Origin: Rhabditoides inermis
Taxonomy: Eukaryota; Nematoda; Chromadorea; Rhabditida; Rhabditidae
Assembly (NCBI GenBank): GCA_963966185.1
Contig: CAWZYM010000229.1
Span: forward strand, 1 to 64,000
Reading direction: 5' to 3'
DNA: 64,000 nt
The notes under the pieces were generated by a model. The model was not told where the DNA came from. It made no database searches and was given only the letters and a program-made list of their open reading frames with translations. Numbering within the stretch: position 1 is the first letter of the stretch; each line of letters opens with the position of its first letter. The position numbers were made by a program, and so were the translations under genes. Shown piece after piece: positions 11,584 to 22,794 of the stretch.

Positions 11584-14035
11584 ATGAAGTTCACTTACGC
11601 CGTTCTCGCCCTCGCTGCCTCCGGTTAGTCATCTCATCTACCATCACAACGAGTCGATCTAATCTTATGATTAAGCTGGAGCCAGCCCTATCGTCAAGCG
11701 CAATGCTTATGGAGACGAGGCGGTCACTCCTGCCGCTGTCGCTGCCCCTGCCGCCCCCGCCCCCGTTGAGCTCCCCGCTCCCGTAGTTGAGCAGCCGGCA
11801 GCTGACTGCGCCCCGGCTGCCCCTGCGGCTCCTTCTGGATACCGCGCCAAGCGTAACGCCTACGGAGACGAGGCCGTGACTCCCGCTGCCCCCGCTGAGC
11901 CCGCCCCTGAGGCCCCCGCTCCCGTTGAGGAGCCCGCTGCCCCCGTCGAGCAGGCCCCCGCTTGCGCCCCGGCTGCCCCTGCGGCTCCCTCGGGATACCG
12001 CGCCAAGCGCAACGCTTACGGAGACGAGGCCGTGACTCCTGCTGCCCCCGCTGAGCCCGCCCCTGAGGCCTCCGCTCCCGTTGAGGAGCCCGCTGCCCCC
12101 GTCGAGCAGGCCCCCGCTTGCGCCCCGGCTGCCCCTGCGGCTCCCTCTGGATACCGCGCCAAGCGCAACGCTTACGGAGACGAGGCCGTGACTCCTGCTG
12201 CCCCCGCTGAGCCCGCCCCTGAGGCCCCCGCTCCCGTTGAGGAGCCCGCTGCCCCCGTCGAGCAGGCCCCCGCTTGCGCCCCGGCTGCCCCTGCGGCTCC
12301 CTCTGGATACCGCGCCAAGCGCAACGCTTACGGAGACGAGGCCGTGACTCCTGCTGCCCCCGCTGAGCCCGCCCCTGAGGCCCCCGCTCCCGTTGAGGAG
12401 CCCGCTGCCCCCGTCGAGCAGGCCCCCGCTTGCGCCCCGGCTGCCCCTGCGGCTCCCTCTGGATACCGCGCCAAGCGCAACGCTTACGGAGACGAGGCCG
12501 TGACTCCTGCTGCCCCCGCTGAGCCCGCCCCTGAGGCCCCCGCTCCCGTTGAGGAGCCCGCTGCCCCCGTCGAGCAGGCCCCCGCTTGCGCCCCGGCTGC
12601 CCCTGCGGCTCCCTCTGGATACCGCGCCAAGCGCAACGCTTACGGAGACGAGGCCGTGACTCCTGCTGCCCCCGCTGAGCCCGCCCCTGAGGCCCCCGCT
12701 CCCGTTGAGGAGCCCGCTGCCCCCGTCGAGCAGGCCCCCGCTTGCGCCCCGGCTGCCCCTGCGGCTCCCTCTGGATACCGCGCCAAGCGCAACGCTTATG
12801 GAGACGAGGCCGTGACTCCCGCTGCCCCCGCTGAGCCCGCCCCTGAGGCCCCCGCTCCCGTTGAGGAACCCGCTGCCCCCGTCGAGCAGGCCCCCGCTTG
12901 CGCCCCGGCTGCCCCTGCGGCTCCCTCTGGATACCGCGCCAAGCGCAACGCTTACGGAGACGAGGCCGTGACTCCTGCTGCCCCCGCTGAGCCCGCCCCT
13001 GAGGCCCCCGCTCCCGTTGAGGAGCCCGCTGCCCCCGTCGAGCAGGCCCCCGCTTGCGCCCCGGCTGCCCCTGCGGCTCCCTCTGGATACCGCGCCAAGC
13101 GCAACGCTTACGGAGACGAGGCCGTGACTCCTGCTGCCCCCGCTGAGCCCGCCCCTGAGGCCCCCGCTCCCGTTGAGGAGCCCGCTGCCCCCGTCGAGCA
13201 GGCCCCCGCTTGCGCCCCGGCTGCCCCTGCGGCTCCCTCTGGATACCGCGCCAAGCGCAACGCTTATGGAGACGAGGCCGTGACTCCCGCTGCCCCCGCT
13301 GAGCCCGCCCCTGAGGCCCCCGCTCCCGTTGAGGAACCCGCTGCCCCCGTCGAGCAGGCCCCCGCTTGCGCCCCGGCTGCCCCTGCGGCTCCCTCTGGAT
13401 ACCGCGCCAAGCGCAACGCTTACGGAGACGAGGCCGTGACTCCCGCTGCCCCCGCTGAGCCCGCCCCTGAGGCCCCCGCTCCCGTTGAGGAGCCCGCTGC
13501 CCCCGTCGAGCAGGCCCCCGCTTGCGCCCCCGCTGCCCCCGCGGCTCCTTCTGGATACCGCGCCAAGCGCAACGCTTACGGAGACGAGGCTGTGACTCCC
13601 GCTGCCCCCGCTGAGCCCGCCCCTGAGGCTCCCGCTCCCGTTGAGGAGCCCGCTGCCCCCGTCGAGCAGGCCCCCGCTTGCGCCCCGGCTGCCCCTGCGG
13701 CTCCCTCTGGATACCGCGCCAAGCGCAACGCTTACGGAGACGAGGCCGTGACTCCCGCTGCCCCCGCTGAGCCCGCCCCTGAGGCTCCCGCTCCCGTTGA
13801 GGAGCCCGCTGCCCCCGTCGAGCAGGCCCCCTCTTGCGCCCCGGCTGCCCCTGCGGCTCCCTCTGGATACCGCGCCAAGCGCAACGCTTACGGAGACGAG
13901 GCCGTGACTCCTGCTGCCCCCGCTGAGCCCGCCCCTGAGGCCCCCGCTCCCGTTGAGGAGCCCGCTGCCCCCGTCGAGCAGGCCCCCGCTTGCGCCCCGG
14001 CTGCTCCCGCCACTGAGTCCGGATATCGCGCGTAA
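11584..14035 (+). CDS. Secreted precursor of 15 tandem 52-residue units, mostly separated by RAKR sites
   Basis: Two exons: 11584-11623 encodes a signal peptide (MKFTYAVLALAASAGA), and after a 52-bp intron 11676-14035 encodes the rest. The first dibasic site VKR is followed by 15 units beginning NAYGDEAVTP, with a Pro/Ala/Glu-rich body (PAAPAEPAPEAPAPVEEPAA), a single cysteine in APACAPAAP, and ending SGYRA, with KR linking each unit to the next. RAKR matches the R-X-K/R-R furin/proprotein-convertase consensus, so the product is probably cut into about 15 identical 50-residue peptides, each with one cysteine that could form dimers. The first unit is a residue shorter and divergent; the last ends ESGYRA and stops. 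Codon use is extremely GC-rich. Neuropeptide-like, defence, cuticle or seminal secretions would all fit; I do not recognise the family and assign no function. Confidence 0.85.
11702..14035 (+). repeat. 15-copy 156-bp coding tandem repeat
   Basis: Units start at 11702, 11855 and then every 156 bp from 12011 to 13883. Copies 3 to 10 differ by only a few, mostly synonymous, changes; the first two and last are more diverged, the usual pattern for arrays homogenised by unequal exchange. Units at 12791 and 13259 share the same private variants (CTTATGGA, GTTGAGGAACCC), spaced exactly three units apart. Confidence 0.95.
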
Positions 14036-14071
14036 GAATCCTCTTATCCTGTACATTGCGACTTGACGAAC

Positions 14072-14077
14072 AATAAA
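14072..14077 (+). terminator. Polyadenylation signal of the repeat-precursor gene
   Basis: AATAAA lies 37 bases after the stop codon and is followed by a T-rich stretch at 14095-14110, as expected for a compact 3' UTR. Confidence 0.65.
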
Positions 14078-14247
14078 CGAACTTCTTGCGATTTTTATGT
14101 TTTTTTTTAAATGAAAATTATAAAACCTAATAAAGTCCATGTTGACTCCGGATTTTTCGAAAGCGATTGTTAGACGGATTGAAAAAAAATATTCCGCCAT
14201 AGTCAAATGTTGTGTATTGTGTAGTGCGCCAACAAATGAGTTCCCAT

Positions 14248-14825
14248 CTTTAAAGGAGAGGTGCACGGAATAATAACATGAAGTCGACATAATCAATATC
14301 GATATGGCGATCAAATTGAAACCAAAATAAAATCCTAACAATTAATATAAATTTGATATAAAATGAAATATAATATTATTCTGGGAAATAGTTCGCCAGA
14401 TTACGGTAGAAAATCGATTTACCCTCGAGTCGCATTCGATCTACCTTCTAGTCGTGAGGAGACCCAAGTGCGCGCTTTCAAACAATATTATTGATCAAAG
14501 AAGCCGGCACGCGAATCAAAGAGGCCGCGCGACACTCGAACATTTGCCCGCGCTGTCTGGTCTCTCTCGCTCGAAACTGAGTTTCGGCAACTGACCCCGG
14601 CTGGCAATAACAGAAACTATCCACCAGGCGGCGACTATAGCATCTTGAAAATCAGGCACTGCGTCAGTATTTCGTGGTGATGTACAAATTTGGCACGAGT
14701 TTCCAATGGGAATTTGTTTTCAAAATTGGTCCCGCCACGGACTACTGACGAATTGTATCATCATTTCTCATGTGTGACAACAGCTGGTCATTTCAATTCA
14801 TCACTCCGTGCTCCTCTCCTTTAAG
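14248..14825. mobile_element. MITE-like inverted-repeat element
   Basis: Imperfect arms CTTTAAAGGAGAGGTGCACGG (14248 onward) and the complement of CTTAAAGGAGAGGAGCACGG (ending 14825) face each other across about 530 bp with no coding capacity. It sits downstream of the repeat-precursor gene. No transposase; target duplication not evident. Confidence 0.45.
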
Positions 14826-14832
14826 CGAGATA

Positions 14833-15058
14833 CAGTGGTGGGCAAATCAATTTTATAGAGTCATTATTAGAGAGCGCAAGAGCTATGAGAGTGCGAGGCG
14901 GCTAGAAATCGATAGACATGCGACAGCACGCAATTAGATTCAAATTCGAAGTTTCGCGCGCGCGGAATTTTCAAATGCGACGGTGTTCGCTTGAAGTGGT
15001 GGTGAAACTGACTGTTTCTTGGACTCGTGGTCATGGGACCGTTTCACTAAAATAGTGG
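14833..15058 (+). repeat. Dispersed repeat copy A (CAGTGGTGGGCAAAT end)
   Basis: Starts CAGTGGTGGGCAAAT and contains GAGTGCGAGGCGGC, ATCGATAGAC and CGCGCGCG followed by GAATTTTCAAATGCG. The same order of motifs, inverted, is found at 62640-62784. The right boundary is uncertain. No coding capacity. Confidence 0.5.
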
Positions 15059-15112
15059 TACGAACGCCATGGAAAATCTACAGCCTGCAAAAGGTCGAAA
15101 GTTCGACTTCTT

Positions 15113-15436
15113 CTACGTTGTACCCCATATGCATGACTCACTTTCTCCTGCGCAGTCCGCACTTTGGCTCGCCGGATTGGCTCTCGTTCCGGCCACATCC
15201 TTCTTCGTAGCCCCAGCAGGAAGGAGAAGAGGGGAACGACTGAAGCAACTAGCAGTTCGCGATAATATCGAACAGCGCATCACCTTCATCGCCCTGCTGC
15301 ACTGCTCGTCCCGCTCGCATCTCTCCTTCCACTCCCCTCTGTTCACCACCAGGGGCACGTGTTCTGGATGGAGGTTGAGCCTCTCCAGCACAGACTCCCC
15401 TGCCACCCATCCTAGCACAAACCACAACACGATCAT
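15113..15436 (-). CDS. Small putative secreted protein, unknown
   Basis: An open frame starts at an ATG at 15436, just after an acceptor-like TTTTGCAG. It begins MIVLWFVLGWVAGES, a plausible signal peptide, followed by about 90 residues with several cysteines (ERCERDEQC, VMRCSIL, SASCF-type spacing near the end with ADCAGESESC). It stops at 15113, though a donor-like GGTAC near the end could extend it. No family recognised. The 300-plus bases between here and the NUD-2 stop are AT-rich and show only UTR-like sequence. Confidence 0.4.
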   Translation of the reverse strand: MIVLWFVLGWVAGESVLERLNLHPEHVPLVVNRGEWKERCERDEQCSRAMKVMRCSILSRTASCFSRSPLLLPAGATKKDVAGTRANPASQSADCAGESESCIWGTT

Positions 15437-16040
15437 ACCTGCAAAAGCAAAGCATACATGCAAACACTTCTATGCCACAAAGAACTGTAACAAGTAAAAG
15501 GAATTGTAAACACGGACAGAAAAAAACGTAATCGAACTGAAAAAAATACGGAGACTACACGGAAAATATCATGAAGGGCTATCCCGTGAGACACAATCGC
15601 ATGCATAAAACGGAAACGCGAATCGCCGCTTTTTGGAACTATAACATATTTATTTCACAAAGAAGAAGAAAATATATGATCTCATATAACGCAAAATGTA
15701 ATATACATAAAGCAACACTTGCTCCAGCGAGTAGTCTATTTGGGATGTGAGAAATAGGTTCAGATAAACGTAAATGTCTATAATATGTATCAAGCTAGTA
15801 ACTCTGGTGATCAATATACATCTAGAATGAGCAAAGGCACTACGCCGGAATCAACAGGGAGAGGGGAGGAAGGGGGAGAAGCAGCTAGAATACAGCATAC
15901 ACGAACCTGCGAGTGATCATTATGAAAATACGCGCGGAGGGGCGCAAGTGAGGACGGGAGCGTTGCCAGGAGAAGCTATCGCTCACGCATGCACACTCGG
16001 CAATTCAACGGGGCACAACGAGCGTGCGGGCCAGCGCCAC
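15437..16040. other. Intergenic / 3' UTR of nud-2, nothing further recognised
   Basis: AT-rich sequence with ATTTATTT around 15645-15652 (AATAAATA on the minus strand), which could be the polyadenylation signal of the NudE gene to the right. No open frame with coding character was found. Confidence 0.4.
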
Positions 16041-17843
16041 TCACTCCTTCATCTTCAGTGTGAGCAGGCCTTCCAATCGGTCCACCTTCACCAGAAGGTC
16101 CTTCACGATTCGGTTCACGCACGTCGCAAACCCGCCACTGTCCGGCACAGACACCTGAACGGAAATCAAATGCACTTCCATTACACACCAAGGAAACGGG
16201 GATTTCCATTTCAGAATACGGAATACTCGGGACACTCACGGGTCTCTCATCGACGCCGCTGTCTGCCCGCTCGTCCGTCTCCATCGCCTCCTCCCTCTTC
16301 TCCCCTCCTCCTTCTCCTCCCACTCCACTGCTGTCTCCTCCGGCCGGGCCTGCCTCCTCCCCTCCCCTCTGAAGGGGCTCCACTGCCGCCAGGGGACGAA
16401 TGCTCACCGACTTCAGCTCTTCTCTAAAACAATACGCTATATAGGGACAGTAACATCTCTCTGCGCTTACAACACTAACATAAAAATACACACGACGGAT
16501 TACATGTGATCCCGGCCATGGCACGCATACCTGAGTCTGTATGCCTCGTCTGCTCCCTCGGCCTTCTCCGCCAGTTCGCTCTCCAATAGAGCAGTCCTCT
16601 CCACTGTCTCGTTCCACTTCTTTTCGAAGTCCTAAAACAGTTTAATTGCGTTTCACAGATTACAGACTACGTTGCAAAAATCTACAGAAACTAATTGAAA
16701 CGGTATAGCAACTAATGAGACAGGGATCATCAATGACAATACTTGAAATTACTTGAAGAAAAAAAAGCGTTGCATTGCAATTTGAACCAATATCACATCT
16801 GGTTGCATACAAACACGACCCCCCACGAACAGCGCTGCCCAGTCAGACACACCACTCTCTCCCCCTCCCCTCCTCTCCCCCGCGTACCTCCAGCAGCTGC
16901 TGGTTGATCCTCTCCGTCCTCTCCAGGTCGTCGTTCCTCTGCTCCAGCCGCCGCAGTCTCTCACGCGTCTTCTCCCGCTCGCCCCGCAACTCACTCACCT
17001 ACAATACACATACGCATACATTGATACAGACAAAAAAAGCGAAAAGAAGTGATACACACACATTACACACGTCTAATCTAACATCAAATGAACAAACTCA
17101 AGGATTCAATCACGTGCCCACCTCCTTGCGCAGCGTCTCCTCGATCTTCAGCCACTCCTTTTTGTCCGCATCGTGACGACTCTGCAACACACACAATCAA
17201 CATCAATCTATCAATCAATCAATCAATCAATCCAACAGCACATCACACAATCAACCCATCCATCTGACAGGACAATCAGTATATCCATCAATCTACCAAT
17301 CAAAATCAGCGAATCAATTAATCGCACAATCAATCACCCACCTGTAACCGCTCGTTGTCCATCTTCAGCTTGTACGTCTGCGACTCGAGCGTGCGCGTTT
17401 GCTGAAACACAAAAAATCACACTGATTAAGCATATTATATCGTTCCTCGCGCCTTTCTTTCTATCCACTGTCACTGTAACCAAACGTATCGCTCCTTGCC
17501 TAACAGTAACAACGAAATAATCATCTTCACCCCCCGCCGCACCTTCTTGGCGTCCTCGATCTCCTTCTCCATCATCTGCTCCATCTCCTGCGAGTTCGCC
17601 TTGTACTCCTCGAACTCCTCGCACTCGCGCTCGTACAAATCCTGAAATATCACAAAATATACCTTTCGAACAAATAACGTATGCCTCACTAACACGAGCT
17701 AATGATGTTAACTACCAGCTACACATTACACATATCAATAAGAAGTCAAATATGAGCTAGCAACCCACCTTGTATTCTAGTAGTTTCTGAAGCAGCGCCG
17801 CCGGCTCCATCTTAGACAGCGTGTCCTCGCCGTCCAACGTCAT
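16041..17843 (-). CDS. nud-2: NudE/NDEL1 homologue (NUD-2), LIS1-dynein regulator
   Basis: NudE proteins bind LIS1 and dynein and recruit them to nuclear envelope, kinetochores and centrosomes. Exons: 17770-17843 (MTLDGEDTLSKMEPAALLQK), 17543-17641 (ECEEFEEYKANSQEMEQMME), 17341-17402 (LESQTYKLKMDNERLQ), about 17124-17180 (KKEWLKIEETLRKE), 16887-16999 (LRRLEQRNDDLERTERIN), 16530-16633 (DFEKKWNETVERTALLESEL), about 16238-16423 (acidic, Ser/Gly-rich linker) and 16041-16154 (VNRIVKDLLVKVDRLEGLL). The RNDDLER...LLESEL core is the diagnostic NudE coiled coil, which dimerises and binds LIS1. The C-terminal coiled segment matches the end of NDE1-type proteins. The gene is complete with ATG at 17843 and TGA at 16041. 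Confidence 0.85.
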
Positions 17844-18993
17844 ACTGCAATCATACAATCAATCAATCAAATATGATTATAATACACATTGAATAAGCAT
17901 TTAATCAATCCATCGTTACAAAAAATGCACACTACCATCGTGTGAACAGCTGAACAAATCGGAAAACGAAAATCAAATACTACAAGACAAGAATTCAAGA
18001 ATCACATAGTACAAATGTGTGAATAACACATCAAATCCGTAAAAGGAAATTGAGTGAATCATTCTAAATGATTAAACACCGAACTACTCAGTGGTACACA
18101 TAATGCCCACCTCGCCTCAACCACACACAAAGTACAATCGAGTTATTGCAATCGATAGATGCGTCATAGGACGCCGTCAAAACACTGACACTCCAGTCTC
18201 ACTATAACTCTACAACCTTCACCCAATACCAGTACTGTCGCCGGTCGTAAAGTGCAAATGCGGGGTCAGGGCGACAAACGACTCAGATCACAGAGTCTAA
18301 CAGAACCAATCAAACAAACCCGGGTGCGAATCGATTAGCGCAGTAAAAAAACGCAAGGGCGACTGCGTCATTTCGAGCATGTGACGATGGCGTAAGAGCA
18401 AACACACATCAAACACATGTGAGAGAACTCGCCTCGCCCCGGCTGGGCGGCAGTGCGCCAAAGGCAATCGAAGGACGAGAGTGGAAGGGAGCTATCGTAT
18501 GCACGCGCTCGCCGCGGGACGCCCACGCAACACAAGAAGACTCGGCGGGCGGCGCGGATTCCAACGATCAGAGCAAGATATTGCAGAGCTCCACAACTCA
18601 TCGACATGTTTCAATATCAACCAACGTAAAGACAAAACACTTTTAATCATTCACCGCAACCTCAAAATATCACAACAAAATAATAACGTTACAAAAAAGA
18701 TAAGATTCCAAAACAAGGCGATCTGATCACCACACAATTGTACAATCTCTTCCAACGTCTAACGATATGGTCCTTCCGCAGGAAACCGGGAAATACAGAA
18801 ACTAACAAGGCAAGTGATAATCCAATACCTAACAATCAATTGAGTCACCACAATGAAAATCTAGAAACGTAAGAATGAAAAAAAGTGTTTGCACCTATAG
18901 GGCGGGCGCACCCTCGGGCAGTGTTTGTCCAGTCAATGATAGCCGCTCATCCATCAGATGCTAGCGATCAGTGATCAGCTGTCAGTCAGCTGA
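17844..18993. other. Intergenic region upstream of nud-2
   Basis: About 1.15 kb, AT-rich with dispersed ATCA-type short repeats. It presumably contains the nud-2 promoter and the 3' UTR of the small gene to the right. No exon-like segment, RNA gene or clear repeat element was identified. Confidence 0.4.
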
Positions 18994-19093
18994 TCAGAAC
19001 AAGTCGGCGTATCTCTCGAGGAGAGCGTCCGCTTCATCGCACAGCTTCTTCGAGCTCTCCGCGTACTCACTCACTCCGCACACAACCTGAATT

Positions 19094-19135
<42 letters not shown>

Positions 19136-19305
19136 CAATGATACAAATAACACCGACCTGCTCCATCTCCTTCTCCTCCTGCTCCACCGCCTCCTCGTCC
19201 TGCTCCTTGTGCGGCTGCTCCACACTGCTCCGTCTCCTCTCACATCGCATGTCCACTTCTCCCCATCCCGTGCGCTCTATCGCATCACGCGCATACCGCA
19301 GATCT
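18994..19305 (-). CDS. 3' exons of a small acidic coiled-coil protein
   Basis: Two exons: about 19159-19305 (LRYARDAIERTGWGEVDMRC then a Glu/Gln-rich stretch EEAVEQEEKEMEQ) and 18994-19088 (YAESSKKLCDEADALLERYA, TGA). Donor and acceptor around the 70-bp intron are good and phases agree. The sequence predicts a short coiled coil. The 5' end was not resolved; an acceptor-like TTTGAG precedes the first exon, so more exons may lie upstream. No family recognised; small coiled-coil subunits of adaptor complexes would look like this. Confidence 0.45.
19091..19134. repeat. (ATCA)n microsatellite in intron
   Basis: About eleven tandem AATC/ATCA units fill most of the short intron of the small coiled-coil gene. 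A shorter one is at 17202-17232. Confidence 0.85.
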
Positions 19306-19805
19306 CAAATATACAAATATATCAGTCAACCAAAACATCTACATTAATCCGGCGCCTTTTCTAGATTGGGGACATCCATTACATGCAATAAAAATTTCAC
19401 CACGTTACGTGTTTGGTATTTTGCTCCGATCTACTCATTACGTTTCTGTACGATGCGACAGAAATAGCACAGACTGCGGACGTCAATTCAAAGTTGTTAT
19501 GATGAAGATCGTTCACCATTTGATTTCAAATAATGAATCACAATCCATTTCATCTCTCCCTCTGCCGCTCTCCCATCCATCCCTCCTCTCCATCCGCTTC
19601 CTATCAGTCGTGGACGGCAACAGGTCATCGTCAACACGCCTCTCCCTCTCTCTCTCTCCCACACTCGCTCCTCTCCTCTCCTTTGCCACACTACCGCACT
19701 TATCACTTAACCACTCCGGAAGCATGGGAGCTCTCTCCTCTCTCGCGTGCCAACTTCGTCTAATCGGGCGCGACTCGCCGTTTCCGCTCCCCCAACCCCA
19801 CCCCA

Positions 19806-19811
19806 TATAAG
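19806..19811 (+). promoter_or_regulatory. TATA-like element upstream of the globin gene
   Basis: CATATAAGCAG lies about 110 bases before the globin ATG at 19921, leaving room for a short 5' UTR. The surrounding 19310-19920 is CT-rich and lacks other recognisable features. Confidence 0.35.
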
Positions 19812-19920
19812 CAGTCCCAGCCACACCGCCCATCCCCCATTCCCATTCACTCGTTCCTTCATCTCAGACAGAATCCCTTGTAACTTGGCAGTCTTCCACC
19901 CTCCGTCCTCCCACTCAGCC

Positions 19921-22714
19921 ATGTATCGTCTCATGTCTTGCGATCACAATCGTCGCATGTCCTGTCCAATGGTCAAGCGAATAGAGGAGACAAAGGCGCA
20001 AGACGTCTCTTCCAACGCAACTCGACAGGTAACCTTCATTTTTAAACTTTCCCTTGTACGCAATTATGCCGTACCAAAATGTTGTACTAGACCGTATTCT
20101 AACGACTCCACGCGTCTCTATAATTCTCTATTAAGATTAATTTGCAGGCACCAATGTCTGCTCCTCTGTCGCACTGTCCAATGGCCAAGCTGAATGCGAT
20201 CCGCGAGACCAAAGACGAAAAGGAAGCCGTTGATATCATCCCCTCATGTCCAATCAAAAAGGATAAAGAGGACAACAACAACGACGCCGGCGAGAAGAAC
20301 AAAGTAGTCCTTGTTAAAGATGAGATAAATAACCACTTCCATTTAGGCCGAGGCTCGTCACGAGAAGGCTACAGAGATCGTGCATGGTATGCTCGATAAA
20401 ATGGCAGCTGCCACAATCAAGGGAGAGAGTGAAGAAACAAGTGAGTCAACACCTTCATAGCTGAAGAGAAAATGAAGAGAATTCGATTTCACAAAAATCC
20501 TGCGTTTTCTGATCGCCAAAATTCCACATCACGGTCATGTTTTCACTCTCCAATTCCACCCACTCTAATAGCGGAACTCGTAGCCATGTTTTCAAAATAC
20601 TGCTGCGACTATTCGAATCACCGCATTCACATAAAACCAGCGATCCGAAAAATCCCACGAAGCAATGTTTAGGGACGCTTAGAAGCCCCTGTCGTTATGA
20701 AAACACACACATGAAAATGCATTCGGTTATGAATGAACCATGTTCCGAATTATTGATGCATTATGCCATACATCATTCAGGCAGACACACTTTCGAACAG
20801 ATCGAGCGGATCACCGCCGAGCAACGAGAGATCCTCAAGCGTACGTTCGCCAACATGGAAAAAGACGGCGTCAAAAACGGACTCGAGATCCTCATACAGT
20901 GAGTCATCATCACTCGCAAGTAATCGTAACGCGTCCGTATTGTGTAAGTGTGTCCGTTGCAGACTGTTCTCCGAGTTTCCTCGCTACAAACTCATCTGGC
21001 CGCAGTTCCGAGCCATCCCTGACTCGGCTCTCATGCACGCCGTCGAATTGAGAAGACACTCCTCCGTATACATGTGAGTCGAAGAAAATCCAATGTTCAA
21101 CGCACGCGCTTCCTTTTCAGGTGCGGTCTGCACAACATTATCTATTCCATGAACGACTTCGAGGAGATGGGCAGCCAATTGAACAGGATTGCGCTGGCTC
21201 ACATCAAGTGGAACATTCACAGGAAACACATCATGGTGAGGCTGGTGAGGTGGTAGCTAGCTGTTAGTGAGACAAGAGACGCAATACTCGTTCAGCAACA
21301 CTCTGACTTGAGTGCCGTATTTAGTACCACATTTCTACGAATACACACAAGTGCAATTATTAGAACCATTTCTCGAACATTCGGTGAATACCAAAGCAAC
21401 TCGAATGTAAATGTAAGGCACAGAGTACACAGAAGGAACGAGCATGCATTTCACACTTTAGTAGCGATTATAAATGTTTACTGTTCGCGTCTTGCATCTT
21501 GCTGCCAGTTCAAATGTAAGTAAAATCAAAACTACAAAAACCAAAGCCTACTTCATTCCGGAAAGTAGCGAATTCCGCACACGCAACTTTCTCTATAGAA
21601 AAAAACAAAATGGCACCTTTCTCCCGCGCCTATTTCAAATACCTCAAATTTCCGGAGGGAAATGTTCTTGAGGATAAGCATAATTCACATTTCATTTTCC
21701 CGTTTTTTTTCACAGCAACTAACGCGCACATCTATTTCCGGTAACGCAGCGAGCACATGTGACATGACCACATCTTCAAAAATGAGAGTGCTCTTTATAA
21801 AAGAACCTTTGATCCCACGTACGTTTTCGAAGTACAACGAACGCCTTTCATGCGCGTAAAAGTCGCAGCGACCGCACTCGTGTCGACAATGTATCCATTG
21901 TGACGAGGGGCCCGAGTGATCCGAATCCGGAGTCCAGAGTCTCGGCAGCATGGCCGGAAACGCCTCCACGCGGCTCACTGAGCACCGCTCATACCTCCAG
22001 CCAGTCTATTCAATCTCCGCATGCATGTTTTGTCAGTGCGAGTAATAGTCGCAAACGTCAAGGAAATGCCGCTATGCCACACATTACTTCCTGGCTTCCT
22101 GCCTCGGTTGCACATTTTGCAACTAGCAAAAGGAACACGGAACGGAACTGGTATTTCAAAACAGTCAACACAAATCAAGAATCAGCATACGCTTCCGAGG
22201 CTTCCTCATAACAATAATACATACAAAAAGACAGGTGCACATCAACATATCGAATAGCAGCCTCACAAGTCGTATTCACAGATGTCACTAAAATCCACAA
22301 ACATTGACATCCTAGAGAAGACAAAGTGAGGTATACGGTTGACAAGTTGACACCCACACAGAAGAAACACGCAAAGCTTGGCAGCTTGATTGCACATGTT
22401 TGCAGGACATGCTGGAGCCGGTGCTGGACTGTGTCAAGGCCAAGAACGAGGGCAAGCTGGACGCGGCGACCAAGGAGGCGTGGACGACCCTCTACGATGT
22501 CATCGCCAACCTCATCGAGATATACAGGGTCAAGCAGACGCCCATACAGCACCGGTAGAACACGGCACGTCCCACTCCCACAGTCTCTCCTTCTCTCAAC
22601 CACCATGCACAGTCTATGTCCAGTGTGACTTTCTTCCCCTTTATTCCAGCCATCGAGGCACTTGTCGAGGCATTCGGCATTCATAATCCCTTCCCAGAGA
22701 CGAACAATGCTTGA
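19921..22714 (+). CDS. Nematode globin with long N-terminal extension carrying Cys-Pro motifs
   Basis: Exons 19921-20028, 20148-20303, 20347-20440, 20781-20898, 20963-21073, 21121-21235, 22406-22554 and a final exon near 22651. The first three encode about 120 residues that are not globin fold: basic/acidic, with three Cys-Pro sites (MSCPMVK, SHCPMAK, PSCPIKK). The globin fold runs from ITAEQREILKRTFANM (A helix) through FPRYKLIWPQF (C/CD region), VELRRHSSVYM (distal E7 His in RRH), LNRIALAHIKWN (proximal F8 His) to LEPVLDCVKAKNEG and TLYDVIANLIEIY (H helix). It is probably a cytosolic haem sensor or redox globin, as are many of the numerous nematode globins. The exact C-terminus is unresolved: TAG overlaps the last donor and the final exon reads best (EALVEAFGIHNPFPETNNA) in a frame that the splice phase does not give. 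AATAAA at 22810 is a likely polyadenylation signal. Confidence 0.85.
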
Positions 22715-22794
22715 AAATGAAAATGACTTTCTAATGCGCTATCCATGTATATAGTTCGTTTTGATTTGAAAATTATGATCATGGTAACTACAAA

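Noticed and set aside
11591..14341. 916-residue Gly/Ser/Leu open frame on the minus strand
   Set aside because: It is the antisense shadow of the 156-bp tandem repeat; the unit length is a multiple of three and GC-rich, so both strands stay open. It lacks a signal peptide or splice context.
19091..19134. Tandem ATCA repeats considered as a CRISPR-like or telomeric array
   Set aside because: A four-base microsatellite with no spacers; the unit is not a nematode telomere repeat.
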